Below are positions 9,279-18,075 of a DNA stretch of 64,000 bases, one piece after another. The notes beneath the pieces are model-generated. The model did not search any database. It had not been told where the DNA came from and saw nothing but the letters and a program-made list of their open reading frames with translations. Source of the DNA: Phycisphaerae bacterium (GTDB lineage: Bacteria > Planctomycetota > Phycisphaerae > UBA1845 > PWPN01); contig JAGNEZ010000003.1 in assembly GCA_018003015.1 (NCBI GenBank), positions 153,889 to 217,888 of the forward strand, in the 5' to 3' direction. A program made the position numbers and the translations under genes. The first letter of the stretch is position 1; the number at the start of each line of letters is the position of its first letter.

Positions 9279-10367
9279 ATGGCCCGCCGACCAGTGATCT
9301 GGTTACTGCTGCAACGTTGTCGTGCTCGGAAGTCTCCGCCCCTCGGATTTACCCTTATAGAGGTACTGGTGGTCGTCGCGATCATCGCCCTCCTGATCGC
9401 GATCCTGCTCCCGTCCCTCAAGATGGCCCGGGACCAGGCCCAGGCGGCGGTGTGCGGCAGTAACATGGGTCAGGCGGTCAAGGGAGCGATCCTGCATCTG
9501 ACCGAGACCAACATGCGTAAGGAGCGGTGGAGCACCAACTATGGTTGGGCCACCTACTCGATGAGGGCGAATGGCGGGCAGTCGGATCTGTTTGTCTGCC
9601 CGGCGGACGCCAATCCTCGACCGACCGCCGCGGTCCTCGCCCGCGTCTGGGCGGGTTCCATCGATCGCGGGATCACTTCCGGCGATGCCATCTTCAACCA
9701 CGTCTACAACGCAGGCGGTGGCGTATGGCAGACAGATGTCCAGGACTCGGTGGTGGGAGATGAGTTCGGCGGCGACGCCTTCAGCTTTACGGACATTGAC
9801 CTGCTTATCGGCTACAACGTGAGTACTGCAAAGCAGAGGTTCGCCGCCGGCTATGTGGCCGAGAAGGAATCGGCCGACAATTTTGACGTGATGAGCTACA
9901 AGGGCGAACCCCTGTGGAAGATGGCCGGGGGCGGCAGCGGAAACCGCACCATCCCGATCATGTGGATGAGCCATTCGGCCAATGCCAGTTCGGGCCTCAG
10001 GAACGTCCGGGGCATCCCGGCGCTGATCGTTGAAGGCGGCAAGCCGGGTATCTTCCCGCAGCGTCTGTGGAAGAAGACCACTCCCGTCAGTGGGACGCCG
10101 GAGAGTCTGCCGGCCGCACTCCGGTTCCGCCACGGGGGCAAGAACAAGGACCCGCTCATGTCCGGTAAGGACTTCACCAAACGCGGCTCATCGCCTCCTC
10201 TGGACATGAAGTACGAGCCCGCCACCAAGATGAACGTTGGTTTCCTGGACGGTCATGTCCAGCGAATGACCGACGATCAGCTGATGGACAAGTCGAAGGC
10301 CGGGTATCCCGCCAGGGGACCGGTTTGGTACCCCGGACAGAGGTCGGACGAGGGGTTCTTTGACTGA
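9279..10367 (+). CDS. Type II secretion/type IV pilin-like pseudopilin (H-X9-DG type)
   Basis: A 362-residue pseudopilin. The class III signal FTLIEVLVVVAII follows a Gly after a 26-residue basic leader; a prepilin peptidase would cut before the Phe and methylate it, and the hydrophobic helix would assemble into a pseudopilus at the inner membrane. Downstream it has FVCPADANP and a late VGFLDGHVQ segment, the H-X9-DG-like ending common in planctomycete pseudopilins. AAGGAG precedes the ATG. Its middle and end are the source sequence from which the next gene appears to have been shortened. Confidence 0.88.
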   Translation: MARRPVIWLLLQRCRARKSPPLGFTLIEVLVVVAIIALLIAILLPSLKMARDQAQAAVCGSNMGQAVKGAILHLTETNMRKERWSTNYGWATYSMRANGGQSDLFVCPADANPRPTAAVLARVWAGSIDRGITSGDAIFNHVYNAGGGVWQTDVQDSVVGDEFGGDAFSFTDIDLLIGYNVSTAKQRFAAGYVAEKESADNFDVMSYKGEPLWKMAGGGSGNRTIPIMWMSHSANASSGLRNVRGIPALIVEGGKPGIFPQRLWKKTTPVSGTPESLPAALRFRHGGKNKDPLMSGKDFTKRGSSPPLDMKYEPATKMNVGFLDGHVQRMTDDQLMDKSKAGYPARGPVWYPGQRSDEGFFD

Positions 10368-10710
10368 CCGACCCCACCGGGGGCAGCAACCGACGTCCGA
10401 AAACTAAGCCAGAAGTCCGTTGCAGCATAGCAGGAGGGGACAGGCATCCCTGACCGATTGAGTGGGGGGTAAGGGACTGACTATAATTGAATAGCCGAGA
10501 GCGGTTCTGCCCTGGATGGAGAGCACGCCCTTGCCGATGGAGGGGGAAGGTGCTCTCAACGGGCGGGGAAGCTCTCCACGGTGTTCTCCAGGCGGTTTCA
10601 CGATGGCCTGAGTGGTTCTGACACCATCGCATCATCGTGTGTAACCGCGTGGCGACGTCGCAGCCGCGGATTGGCGGAGGCGATCCAGCCACGACCGAAA
10701 GGAGAGCCCT
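10368..10710. other. Intergenic region, 343 bp, with an inverted repeat
   Basis: No gene seen. An 8-bp perfect inverted repeat (GAGAGCAC at 10519-10526, GTGCTCTC at 10550-10557) with a 23-nt loop lies in the middle; a short additional CCTT/AAGG pairing extends it. No T-run follows, so it may be an RNA processing or operator site rather than a terminator. Confidence 0.4.
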
Positions 10711-11079
10711 ATGGGTGAGCCTCTCGTTCGATCCATGCGTCGACCTCCCCGCCACCCATCCGGCTTCAGGGGACTGGGCTTCACGCTAATCGAAGTCCTG
10801 GTCGTCGTGGCCATCATCGATCTGATGATCGGCTACAACGCCACCACCGCCAAGCAACGATTCAGCGACGGCTATGTAGCCGAGAAAGAAGCGGGCTGGC
10901 ATTTCGATGTGCTCAGCTACAAGGGGGAGCTCCTGTGGCAGAACGCCGTGCCCGGTAGTGGCAACCGCGTTGTCCCCATCCTGTGGATGATCAAGGACGC
11001 CAACCCGCTCACGGCGCCTATTCCGAACGGACAGGTCTGGTTCGGCGGCCGGCGAGGCGGCGAAGCCTCGTTCGACTGA
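10711..11079 (+). CDS. Short pseudopilin-like protein, internally deleted paralogue
   Basis: A 122-residue protein with an intact prepilin signal (GFTLIEVLVVVAII) that runs directly into DLMIGYNATTAKQRF, a sequence matching residues far downstream in the preceding pseudopilin (DLLIGYNVSTAKQRF). About 138 codons are missing at that join, and about 100 more are missing between the WM segment and the final 15 residues (VWFGGRRGGEASFD against VWYPGQRSDEGFFD). The reading frame is preserved at both joins. AGGAGAG precedes the ATG. It may be a functional minor pseudopilin or a decaying copy that still has an open frame. Confidence 0.75.
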   Translation: MGEPLVRSMRRPPRHPSGFRGLGFTLIEVLVVVAIIDLMIGYNATTAKQRFSDGYVAEKEAGWHFDVLSYKGELLWQNAVPGSGNRVVPILWMIKDANPLTAPIPNGQVWFGGRRGGEASFD

Positions 11080-11109
11080 GGACACGAGTTCCTGACGAGG
11101 GGAATGGAC

Positions 11110-13401
11110 ATGCGGAGTATCGACGGGGGGATCGCACTCGTCTCGTGGTTGCTTGTGGCGTCGAGTCTGCCGGCGGAGGAGCTAGCCCCGGGAGTCACGT
11201 ACACCGTCCACGCGGCTCCCGGGCCAACCACGGTCTATGTGGTCAAGATCGACCGGCTCCGGGCCGAATACAAGCTGCAACTCGGCTGGTCGCAAGGAAA
11301 ACGCAACTATACGGCGAGAGAAACGGTCGATATCATCGCCAATCGCTATGATCAACCAGCTGGCGAGGACGTGATCTCAGCGGTCAATGCGTCCTATTTC
11401 GACGGGGTCACGGCCCCAAGGCTGATCGGCATCGGTCAGAGCGACGGCCAGATGCTGGATACACCCAGCTTCAACGCCGGCTACACCTACCACACGCTCA
11501 TGGTCGGACCCGCTCGGCAGCCAACCATCCGCACCAACTTCGGTCACAGCCTCGGCACGCTGACTCTCCCTGATGGCCACACCATGCCGCTGACTCAATA
11601 CAACTACTCCATGGGCGGCCCGCTGTACCCGGTCAACGGAATCGTCGCGTTCACCCCCGGATTTGACAGTTCGACGCGCAGCAGTTTCATCTCCCCTTCG
11701 ATCGCCGTCGAAGTCGTCTTGAGTGAGGTGAGCTATCCCATGCGCGGCGACAAAGAGGTGGCCGGCATCGTTACCGCGATCAACCATCCGACGACAGGCA
11801 ATGCGGCGATCCCGGCCGGGGGGATGGTCCTGTCCGCCTGGGGAAACGAAGAGACGAGGAAAGGCATCCTCGACCACGCCCGCATTGGTGACCGGCTCAA
11901 GATGCGATTCGCCAGCCAGGCCGAGGAGTACAACAACTCGGACAACGCGGTCACCGGTATCGGCTGGATCATTCACCAGGGAGCCGCGTACACTGCTGGC
12001 TGGCAGAACCTCGAATCGGGAGCCGCTCCGTACAGCCGCAATCCCCGCAGTGTCATGGCCTGGAATGACCACTTCTGGTTCCAGGTCGTCTGCGACGGCC
12101 GCGGTGTCGGCGGGAGCGTGGGTATGACCTTCCAGGAGATGGCCGATTTCCTCACCGGCACGCTCGCAGCGACCGAAGCGGTCAATTTCGACGGCGGCGG
12201 CTCGGCCACCCTGGTCGTCAACGGTCAAGTCAGGAACCGCCCTTCCGACGGCTCCCCCCGACCGGTCGCCAACGCCCTTCTGCTGGTCAATCGGGATACC
12301 ACGACCGGGTTCCCGCTCTCCGACCCGTTCGCAAGCACCGGGCGTCTGAGCGGCTGGGACGACAAGTTCCGATACGCCGACGTGGTGGCCTTCTCACCGG
12401 CCGCCCCGGGCGGGGACGGCTACGTGCTCAGGGTGATGAACAGCGAGGGTGGCGTGGATACCTGCCGGCGAGGTGACTTCGGGGACACGGACTACAGTGT
12501 GCAGGCGGAGGTCTACTGCGAGTATCGACCGGACGTTACTGATGACGGTTACGAGCGTTACGGCTTGTTTGCCCGTGACTCGGGAACCGGGGCCTTCACG
12601 CTGTCCCACTACGGCGGCGGCAATGGCTACGCCCTGCTCTACGACTCCAACGACGGGCGAATTCGGGCGGGAAAGCTGGTCAACGGCACGCCCATCGACT
12701 TCTTGGCCACACCCGTCTACGAGCCTTCGACCGCATGGCGAACCTTCCGAATCGAGTGTCGGGGAGCGGCCATCAGGTACCTAGTGGACGGCCAACTGAT
12801 CACCAGCGCGGCCGACACCGACTTCGCCCACGGGTGCTTCGGCATCGGCTACCAGGAATCCTTCGCCACTAACTCGAACATGCACGGCACGCGGGTGGAC
12901 AACTTCACGGCCACCGACAATACCGGTCCGCTCCCGCCCGCGGCTGAGTTCACCGCCAGTCCGGCAGCGGGAGTTGTTCCTCTCCGTGTGCAGTTCACCG
13001 ATTCTTCCTCCGGCGGCATGATCGACACATGGCTATGGGATTTCGGCGACCAGACCACCAGCAACTTGCGAAACCCGAGCCACGTGTATTCGACCGCGCG
13101 GACCTACACCATCTCGCTCACCGTGACCGGACCGGGCGGATCGAGCACGAAGACGAAGCACGCGTTCATCGACGCCCAGCCAAAACCGGGTGACCTCGAC
13201 GCCGATGACGATGTGGACGGCGACGACTTTGCCCGGCTACAGCTCTGCCTGGCCGGCGCCGGTCATCCAGTGACCGACGTCACCTGCAAGGGTGCCGATC
13301 TCACGGGAGAGGGTGACGTGGACCGCAGTGACATCACCCGGTTCATCAAGTGCGTCAGTGGTGCCGGCATCCCCTCGGATCGCGACTGCCTGGGCAACTG
13401 A
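11110..13401 (+). CDS. Exported phosphodiester glycosidase with PKD and dockerin-like domains
   Basis: A 763-residue exported protein. The N-terminal domain (to about residue 400) is a phosphodiester glycosidase/NAGPA-type domain (DUF2233), recognised by the FDGGGSATLVVNG motif and the following PVANALLL segment; such enzymes cleave sugar phosphodiesters. A beta-sandwich of LamG type follows, then one PKD domain (WLWDFGDQTT, HVYSTARTYTISLTV) and a C-terminal four-cysteine dockerin-like module. ATG at 11110 is preferred because GAGGGG lies 7 bp upstream; an ATG at 11104 is too close to it. It starts 30 bp after the short pseudopilin gene. Confidence 0.85.
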   Translation: MRSIDGGIALVSWLLVASSLPAEELAPGVTYTVHAAPGPTTVYVVKIDRLRAEYKLQLGWSQGKRNYTARETVDIIANRYDQPAGEDVISAVNASYFDGVTAPRLIGIGQSDGQMLDTPSFNAGYTYHTLMVGPARQPTIRTNFGHSLGTLTLPDGHTMPLTQYNYSMGGPLYPVNGIVAFTPGFDSSTRSSFISPSIAVEVVLSEVSYPMRGDKEVAGIVTAINHPTTGNAAIPAGGMVLSAWGNEETRKGILDHARIGDRLKMRFASQAEEYNNSDNAVTGIGWIIHQGAAYTAGWQNLESGAAPYSRNPRSVMAWNDHFWFQVVCDGRGVGGSVGMTFQEMADFLTGTLAATEAVNFDGGGSATLVVNGQVRNRPSDGSPRPVANALLLVNRDTTTGFPLSDPFASTGRLSGWDDKFRYADVVAFSPAAPGGDGYVLRVMNSEGGVDTCRRGDFGDTDYSVQAEVYCEYRPDVTDDGYERYGLFARDSGTGAFTLSHYGGGNGYALLYDSNDGRIRAGKLVNGTPIDFLATPVYEPSTAWRTFRIECRGAAIRYLVDGQLITSAADTDFAHGCFGIGYQESFATNSNMHGTRVDNFTATDNTGPLPPAAEFTASPAAGVVPLRVQFTDSSSGGMIDTWLWDFGDQTTSNLRNPSHVYSTARTYTISLTVTGPGGSSTKTKHAFIDAQPKPGDLDADDDVDGDDFARLQLCLAGAGHPVTDVTCKGADLTGEGDVDRSDITRFIKCVSGAGIPSDRDCLGN

Positions 13402-13474
13402 ATTCCTGTGCCGCGACGGGGCCGGAGCGCCGCAACCGCTGGCACGGCTGGGTCGTCGTTGTATATTGGGCTCC

Positions 13475-14800
13475 GTGGCAAGCCTGACACTCCAGATCTG
13501 GGCCGCAGTGATCGGCCTGGCCCGGCTCGCAATCCTGGCCGGTATGCCCTCCGCGGCCACGGATCCCACCCCGGCGAACGGCGCTCGCGGCGTCGCCGCC
13601 GACGTCACGCTCCGATGGAAAGCCGGCGACGGCCAGAGACCTTATCGTGTGTACCTCGGCACCACCTCTCCGGGACTGCACCGCGGCATACAGACGGGCG
13701 CCGTCTTCCGGGCGAACCACCTGCTACCCGGGAGAACCTACTACTGGCGAGTCGATGAAGTCAACGGCGATGGACCGGCCAGGGGCGACGTCTGGCAATT
13801 CACAACTCGGTCCGCCTGCGTCGCAGGCGACATGGACGCCGATGGAACCGTGGACAACGACGACTTCGGGCGGTTTCAGGAATGCCTGGCCGGCGCGGGG
13901 GGGGCCATCCTCGACCAGGACTGCATCGCAGCCGACCTTGACGCGGACCGGGATGTGGACATCCGGGATATCGATGCGTTCGTGAAGAGCCTGAGGGGCC
14001 AGACGCGGCCGGGCCCCGTCCATGGCACCGGATCACACCTGACCACCGGCCTGATTCCGCCAAGACCCGCCGGGGCCATCACCGGGAGCGCCTTCGTGGC
14101 CGAGCTTCTGGATGCTCCGCTCGATCGACGGGAGGCTCGCATACGCGAGGAAATCACCTCCGGCAACATTCCCGACTTCCTGCGCGTGTTCGTTCCAGTG
14201 ACGGCCACGGCGACCATTGACGGCCGGCCACACAGGATCAGCTACGAAGTTGCACCTGACTACCTGGCCATCGGTTCAGACACTGATTTCGTCCGCATGC
14301 CGATGACACCCCAGACCGCCCAGGCCATTGCCGACCGCTTCGAGTGTGTTCTGCCCACGCGCAAGATGGTCAACGACATCTACGCCCAGGCGGCGGCCAA
14401 GCTGGCTCCATCCCCGATCAGTCCAAGGACCATTGACATCACCCACATCGCCACGTTCTACCTTCACCATCTAGTGGTCGAGGGACGGCGCGCCGGCCAG
14501 CCGCCGGGCTTGCTGGTCGGAGGCGTCAAGAAGGACGTGGTCATGACGCCTCAACTGGCCGCCCGCCCTGGCAAGGTGGCCATCTATGGTTGGCACCAAC
14601 TCGACGGGCAACCGATCCAACCACTCTTCTTGGGACACTCCCACCGCTGGGTTGATTACAGCCAGTGCATCCGATTGGTGCGGGGATACGTCACCGTGGA
14701 CGGCAAAACCAAGGCGATGGCCGACGTGCTCGACACTTTAGGCTCGAGCGCACTGCTAAGCGACGAGGGCCCGATAGGGAATCCCCGGTACCCGGAGTGA
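13475..14800 (+). CDS. Exported protein, FN3-like plus internal dockerin-like module
   Basis: About 441 residues if the GTG at 13475 is used, which opens directly into a signal peptide (LQIWAAVIGLARLAILAGM). The start is uncertain because no clear ribosome site is visible. Residues 28-105 look like a fibronectin III fold (PYRVYLGTTSPG, YYWRVDEVNGDGPA). A dockerin-like module follows at about 110-172 (DMDADGTVDNDDFGRFQEC); its second half lacks the last two cysteines. Unusually, the module is internal: a 270-residue C-terminal domain of unknown family follows (DFLRVFVPVTATATIDG, FECVLPTRKMVNDIYAQAA). Confidence 0.72.
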   Translation: MASLTLQIWAAVIGLARLAILAGMPSAATDPTPANGARGVAADVTLRWKAGDGQRPYRVYLGTTSPGLHRGIQTGAVFRANHLLPGRTYYWRVDEVNGDGPARGDVWQFTTRSACVAGDMDADGTVDNDDFGRFQECLAGAGGAILDQDCIAADLDADRDVDIRDIDAFVKSLRGQTRPGPVHGTGSHLTTGLIPPRPAGAITGSAFVAELLDAPLDRREARIREEITSGNIPDFLRVFVPVTATATIDGRPHRISYEVAPDYLAIGSDTDFVRMPMTPQTAQAIADRFECVLPTRKMVNDIYAQAAAKLAPSPISPRTIDITHIATFYLHHLVVEGRRAGQPPGLLVGGVKKDVVMTPQLAARPGKVAIYGWHQLDGQPIQPLFLGHSHRWVDYSQCIRLVRGYVTVDGKTKAMADVLDTLGSSALLSDEGPIGNPRYPE

Positions 14801-14853
14801 CAACCAACTGGTGCGTGCGATCCTGTGGATGGAGACCTTTCAAACGGAGCCGC

Positions 14854-15423
14854 CTACTTGCCTGGAGGCAGTTCCTTCTTCTCGGGCTCCTTGGACGGCT
14901 GGGGGGCGCTCTCGAACGCCTGCAGCACGGTGAGGTTCTCTTCCTCGGCGACCCGCTTGCCGCGCTGGCCGTAGTGCAGGAAGGCCATCACCATGATCAG
15001 GACAATGGTCCCACACCAAGCCACCAGCGGCTGTCCGAGTCCACAGGCCATGCCCATCAGCAGGCTGAACAGGAGCAGGGTCGTGTCCTTGGGATCAGGC
15101 ACGATGGTCCGATAGCGAATGAGGCCGACCATGCCGCCCAGACCGAAGGCCCGAGCGAGGTTATCGCCGACGACCAGCCAGATGATCGCACCACCGAGCG
15201 CCAGCAGCGTGTGGGTGTCGGGCAGCGCCGCGTTCAGCCGTACACCGGTGAACGTCCGTCGATAGACCTGGCCGATAATCCAGCCGAGGAAGGCGGCGGA
15301 GACCAGTCGGATGAGCACGCTCTGGATACCGAGAGTGGTGTCGCCAGTGCCACTGATCTCCCCGAAGAGGCGATCCAACCAAGGGTTGGCGTTCAGTACT
15401 TGATCCATTGTGGTCATGCCCAT
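14854..15423 (-). CDS. DUF4956 membrane protein
   Basis: A 189-residue inner-membrane protein with four or five transmembrane segments, recognised as DUF4956 from its core (GGMVGLIRYRTIVPDPKDT) between hydrophobic helices. In many bacteria DUF4956 genes sit beside VTC-domain polyphosphate polymerases, as here, so a role in polyphosphate synthesis or translocation is inferred. Its ATG overlaps the end of the VTC gene by 10 bp, showing translational coupling. The C-terminal tail (residues 160-189) is charged and Pro/Glu/Lys-rich. It is the last gene of a three-gene operon. Confidence 0.85.
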   Translation of the reverse strand: MGMTTMDQVLNANPWLDRLFGEISGTGDTTLGIQSVLIRLVSAAFLGWIIGQVYRRTFTGVRLNAALPDTHTLLALGGAIIWLVVGDNLARAFGLGGMVGLIRYRTIVPDPKDTTLLLFSLLMGMACGLGQPLVAWCGTIVLIMVMAFLHYGQRGKRVAEEENLTVLQAFESAPQPSKEPEKKELPPGK

Positions 15424-16169
15424 TCCTGAGCTCCTGGTTTACGAATACCCAGCACATTTCCGATCGCCCAAGCATATTTCGACATGCGATGGGCGCGGTG
15501 CATCGTCACCTTGTCTCTCAACTGGTAGAACCACTCCGGGCGTTCGCCGGTGGACTTGATCTCGAGGATCAGGCCGGTGAAGTGACCCTCCGGTCGGCTG
15601 GCCGGCCCTCGCGCCCGCACGTCGCGATCCAGCGTAATCCGCAGTTCGTCGGTTGCCGTCCGCTGAAACGCGAGCCGCTCATACTGGATGCACACCACCG
15701 GTCGTAGAGCCTTGGACTCAATCAAGCGGGTGATGTGCTGATACGTGTTGAGCAACTTGGGATCACCGTTGCTCTTGAGGGTGGGCCAGATGTCGGCGCC
15801 CTCGTCCACCAGACGGGCCACGTCGCTGACGCGACTGCCGAACCGGCGCTTCGAGCCAATCCCCCGGTTCTTCATCTTGACTTCGACCCAGCAGTTCTCG
15901 CCAAAACGGCCCTGGTGACCGTACTCGCGAATACGGATTTTCCAGCGAACCATCAGGCCGACCAAGTAGTCCTGATAGCATCTGAGATCCGGCGTATCGA
16001 GATAGAGGGACCGGACGCTGGACCAGCCGGTCGGAGTATATGAGAAGATGGGGACATGCACGCGGAGCGCGTTGATAACGGGCCCCAGTTCAGACCGTGG
16101 CAGCCAATACTTGTGCTCGCTGCGCTTGGCAAAGGTCCCGGCGGTGCCGACAGGTGCAGTCTGCATCAT
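15414..16169 (-). CDS. VTC-domain polyphosphate polymerase
   Basis: A 251-residue soluble protein covering one complete VTC catalytic domain, which makes polyphosphate from ATP in eukaryotic VTC4 and is predicted to do so in bacteria. The basic and acidic residues of the tunnel are visible in order: KRSEHKYWLP near the N-terminus, SLYLDTPDLRCYQDY, KIRIREYG, CWVEVKMK, KRRFG and the closing ILEIKSTGERPEWF. The ATG overlaps the stop of the upstream pseudopilin gene (ATGA), and the stop overlaps the start of DUF4956, so all three are made from one message. Confidence 0.88.
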   Translation of the reverse strand: MMQTAPVGTAGTFAKRSEHKYWLPRSELGPVINALRVHVPIFSYTPTGWSSVRSLYLDTPDLRCYQDYLVGLMVRWKIRIREYGHQGRFGENCWVEVKMKNRGIGSKRRFGSRVSDVARLVDEGADIWPTLKSNGDPKLLNTYQHITRLIESKALRPVVCIQYERLAFQRTATDELRITLDRDVRARGPASRPEGHFTGLILEIKSTGERPEWFYQLRDKVTMHRAHRMSKYAWAIGNVLGIRKPGAQEWA

Positions 16170-16963
16170 TCATTGATGGGGTCAGGATCCCATGGTCCCA
16201 CATCGGCGGGCTGCCAGACGACCGGCGAATTGCCAAAGGACTTCTTGGCCAATACCTTCTTGTGCATGTTTTCAATGTTGCCACCGGCAAAAACGATGTT
16301 CGTCTTGGTGTTGTGGCGGTAGTCCACATCGTCCATCGTCTGTCTCCATCGCCCCTTGAACGACAGGACATCTCCGCCTACATCGCCGTCAAAAAGCAGC
16401 ACCGTGGTCAACGGACTCTTGAGCGTATCGAGTTTCCGGAACGGCGGCCTCAGGTAATAGGGACTCAACCAGTTCGTCTCAGCGAGCTTGCTGTTCATGC
16501 GATAGCCCTCGGAGCTGTTCGGGGCATCGCGGGCAACCGTAGGGCACAGCTTGACTCCCACATTTTTCTTGTCGGTCTTGAGGTACTTGTCCACCGCATC
16601 ATACCAGCAGAGATAGTCTTTTCGTTCCTTGTATATCTCTGAAGGGAGGAGGTTCTCTTTCACGCGGTCCTCGAACGGCAGGAAACCGCCGTGAGCACTG
16701 GCATACATCAGCATGGCCTTCGAAAGCTCGGTGAAATTGGTCCGACAGAGGACGGAGCGGACGTTCTCACGACTGGTGGCTAGGCTGGGGATGATAATGC
16801 TGACCAAGAGCGTAATGATGGCGACCACGACCATGAGCTCGATCAGGGTGAAGGCCCGTCCTCCGGGACGGCGCGAGCTGAGAACCGACTGTGCCCGCCG
16901 AGGGGATACACGACTGGCTTCAAGGGAACGGATAGCCGAACCCACGAGACAACATGTGGTCAC
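16166..16963 (-). CDS. Pseudopilin heading the VTC/DUF4956 operon
   Basis: A 265-residue pseudopilin with the cleavage signal GGRAFTLIELMVVVAII about 40 residues in. The GTG at 16963 is chosen: GGGAGG lies 8 bp upstream, whereas an upstream ATG (17026) coincides with the predicted transcription start of the promoter at 17033-17061. The C-terminal part has NIVFAGGNIENMHKKVL, which occupies the place of the usual FLDGHV segment. Its stop overlaps the VTC start. A pseudopilin leading a polyphosphate polymerase operon is unusual and suggests envelope-linked function, but this is inference. Confidence 0.82.
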   Translation of the reverse strand: MTTCCLVGSAIRSLEASRVSPRRAQSVLSSRRPGGRAFTLIELMVVVAIITLLVSIIIPSLATSRENVRSVLCRTNFTELSKAMLMYASAHGGFLPFEDRVKENLLPSEIYKERKDYLCWYDAVDKYLKTDKKNVGVKLCPTVARDAPNSSEGYRMNSKLAETNWLSPYYLRPPFRKLDTLKSPLTTVLLFDGDVGGDVLSFKGRWRQTMDDVDYRHNTKTNIVFAGGNIENMHKKVLAKKSFGNSPVVWQPADVGPWDPDPINE

Positions 16964-17032
16964 AATATCGGCCTCCCAGCGTCGGAATGACAAGAGGATC
17001 CCTCGCCCCGCGAGACGATGGCACATCACTCG

Positions 17033-17061
17033 ATATTAACCCTTGATGAGGCTTAGGTCAA
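17033..17061 (-). promoter_or_regulatory. Sigma70 promoter of the pseudopilin-VTC-DUF4956 operon
   Basis: On the minus strand TTGACC (17061-17056) is followed after exactly 17 bp by TAATAT (17038-17033). This is one of the best sigma70 matches in the window. The predicted start near 17026 leaves a leader of about 60 nt with GGGAGG before the GTG at 16963. Confidence 0.65.
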
Positions 17062-17376
17062 GAACGAGTGAGACGACTTCGTTACCCCAAAAGGCCCCGT
17101 CGGGGGATTCCCCAGCAGAACCGAGTCCGGTGTCGGCCGGCGGCGACCCGGCCAATCCCCTCACCCAGGTCAGGACGAGGTTGATCACGCCGGAATGAAC
17201 CGTTTCAACGAGGTCCGTGAGTCTATAACGACTTCCTTGGTCGTCAAAATGGCCGCCAATCACCTCCTCGGGAGGCAGAGAATTGCCTATTCTCACAGCC
17301 CGCTGAAGCCATTCTAAGGGCGACGCAGCTGGCCGAGCGGCTCCGCAAGCGTCTGGAGTTGGGCAGCCAGCCAGCC
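17062..17376. other. Region without an assigned gene, 315 bp
   Basis: One minus-strand frame is open across this stretch and ends inside the promoter at 17033-17061, but it continues into the antisense of nothing recognisable and matches no family by eye. I see no RNA gene or repeat here. Confidence 0.4.
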
Positions 17377-17934
17377 TCAGTGACCTGGCGTCCTCTGGCC
17401 GCTGTTCCCGTAAGCCTGCCCGAGACGAGGCTTCACCCGGCCGAGAACCACGAGAGCCACACCGAGAAGCAGACCGACCAAAGTGCCGGCCAGGAGCTGC
17501 CTGAACACGGCGACCATGGCCGAGACATCTTGAGCCGCAGCCAACAAGCTCTGAAACGCGATCGACCGGCCTCGCAAGTAGACATGGAGCGAAGGAGCAC
17601 CCACGGCCAGAAGAAGGAGCTTCAACCGGAACCAGCGCATCCGGGCCATTGGCCCGACCATGGATGCCGTCAGCAAGATACCCACGACGGTCGCGCCAAG
17701 GAAGCCCGGAACAACCAGCCAGGCGTACACCCGGTGAACTGTCCTCCCGACCTGCCGCCAACCCTCGGCGTCTCCGGGGAGGCCAGCCTGGAAGGCGACC
17801 ACCAGAAGCGCCATGAGCCCGCCGACGTATGCGGCCACGCACAAGAGTTTGGCCACGATCAGATAGGGACGGAATCCTCGCCCCCATCGCCGGCCGTGGA
17901 TATTGCGAGGCCTCGAGTGTTGGCTGTCGCCCAT
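17377..17934 (-). CDS. Small integral membrane protein (DUF2269/CopD-like)
   Basis: A 185-residue membrane protein with four predicted transmembrane segments (YLIVAKLLCVAAYVGGLMAL first). The arrangement of a first helix with AKLLCVAAYVGG, a loop with HRVYAWLVVPGFLG and a late LLAGTLVGLLLGVALVV helix resembles the DUF2269/CopD-type membrane families. ATG at 17934 is preferred because the longer upstream frame is basic, Trp/Pro-rich and lacks a signal. It is divergent from the CysH-type gene 142 bp away. Function unknown. Confidence 0.6.
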   Translation of the reverse strand: MGDSQHSRPRNIHGRRWGRGFRPYLIVAKLLCVAAYVGGLMALLVVAFQAGLPGDAEGWRQVGRTVHRVYAWLVVPGFLGATVVGILLTASMVGPMARMRWFRLKLLLLAVGAPSLHVYLRGRSIAFQSLLAAAQDVSAMVAVFRQLLAGTLVGLLLGVALVVLGRVKPRLGQAYGNSGQRTPGH

Positions 17935-18075
17935 GCTTGTACCCTGAAGGAATCGGGACGCCGTCCGACAGGGACCATTCTGCGTGCGAATCAGCCATGG
18001 TGCAATGCCCCTCGACCAAGCTGGCCAGACAGACACCCCCTACAATCCCCGGAACCGAGAAGGGACCGAACGCGT

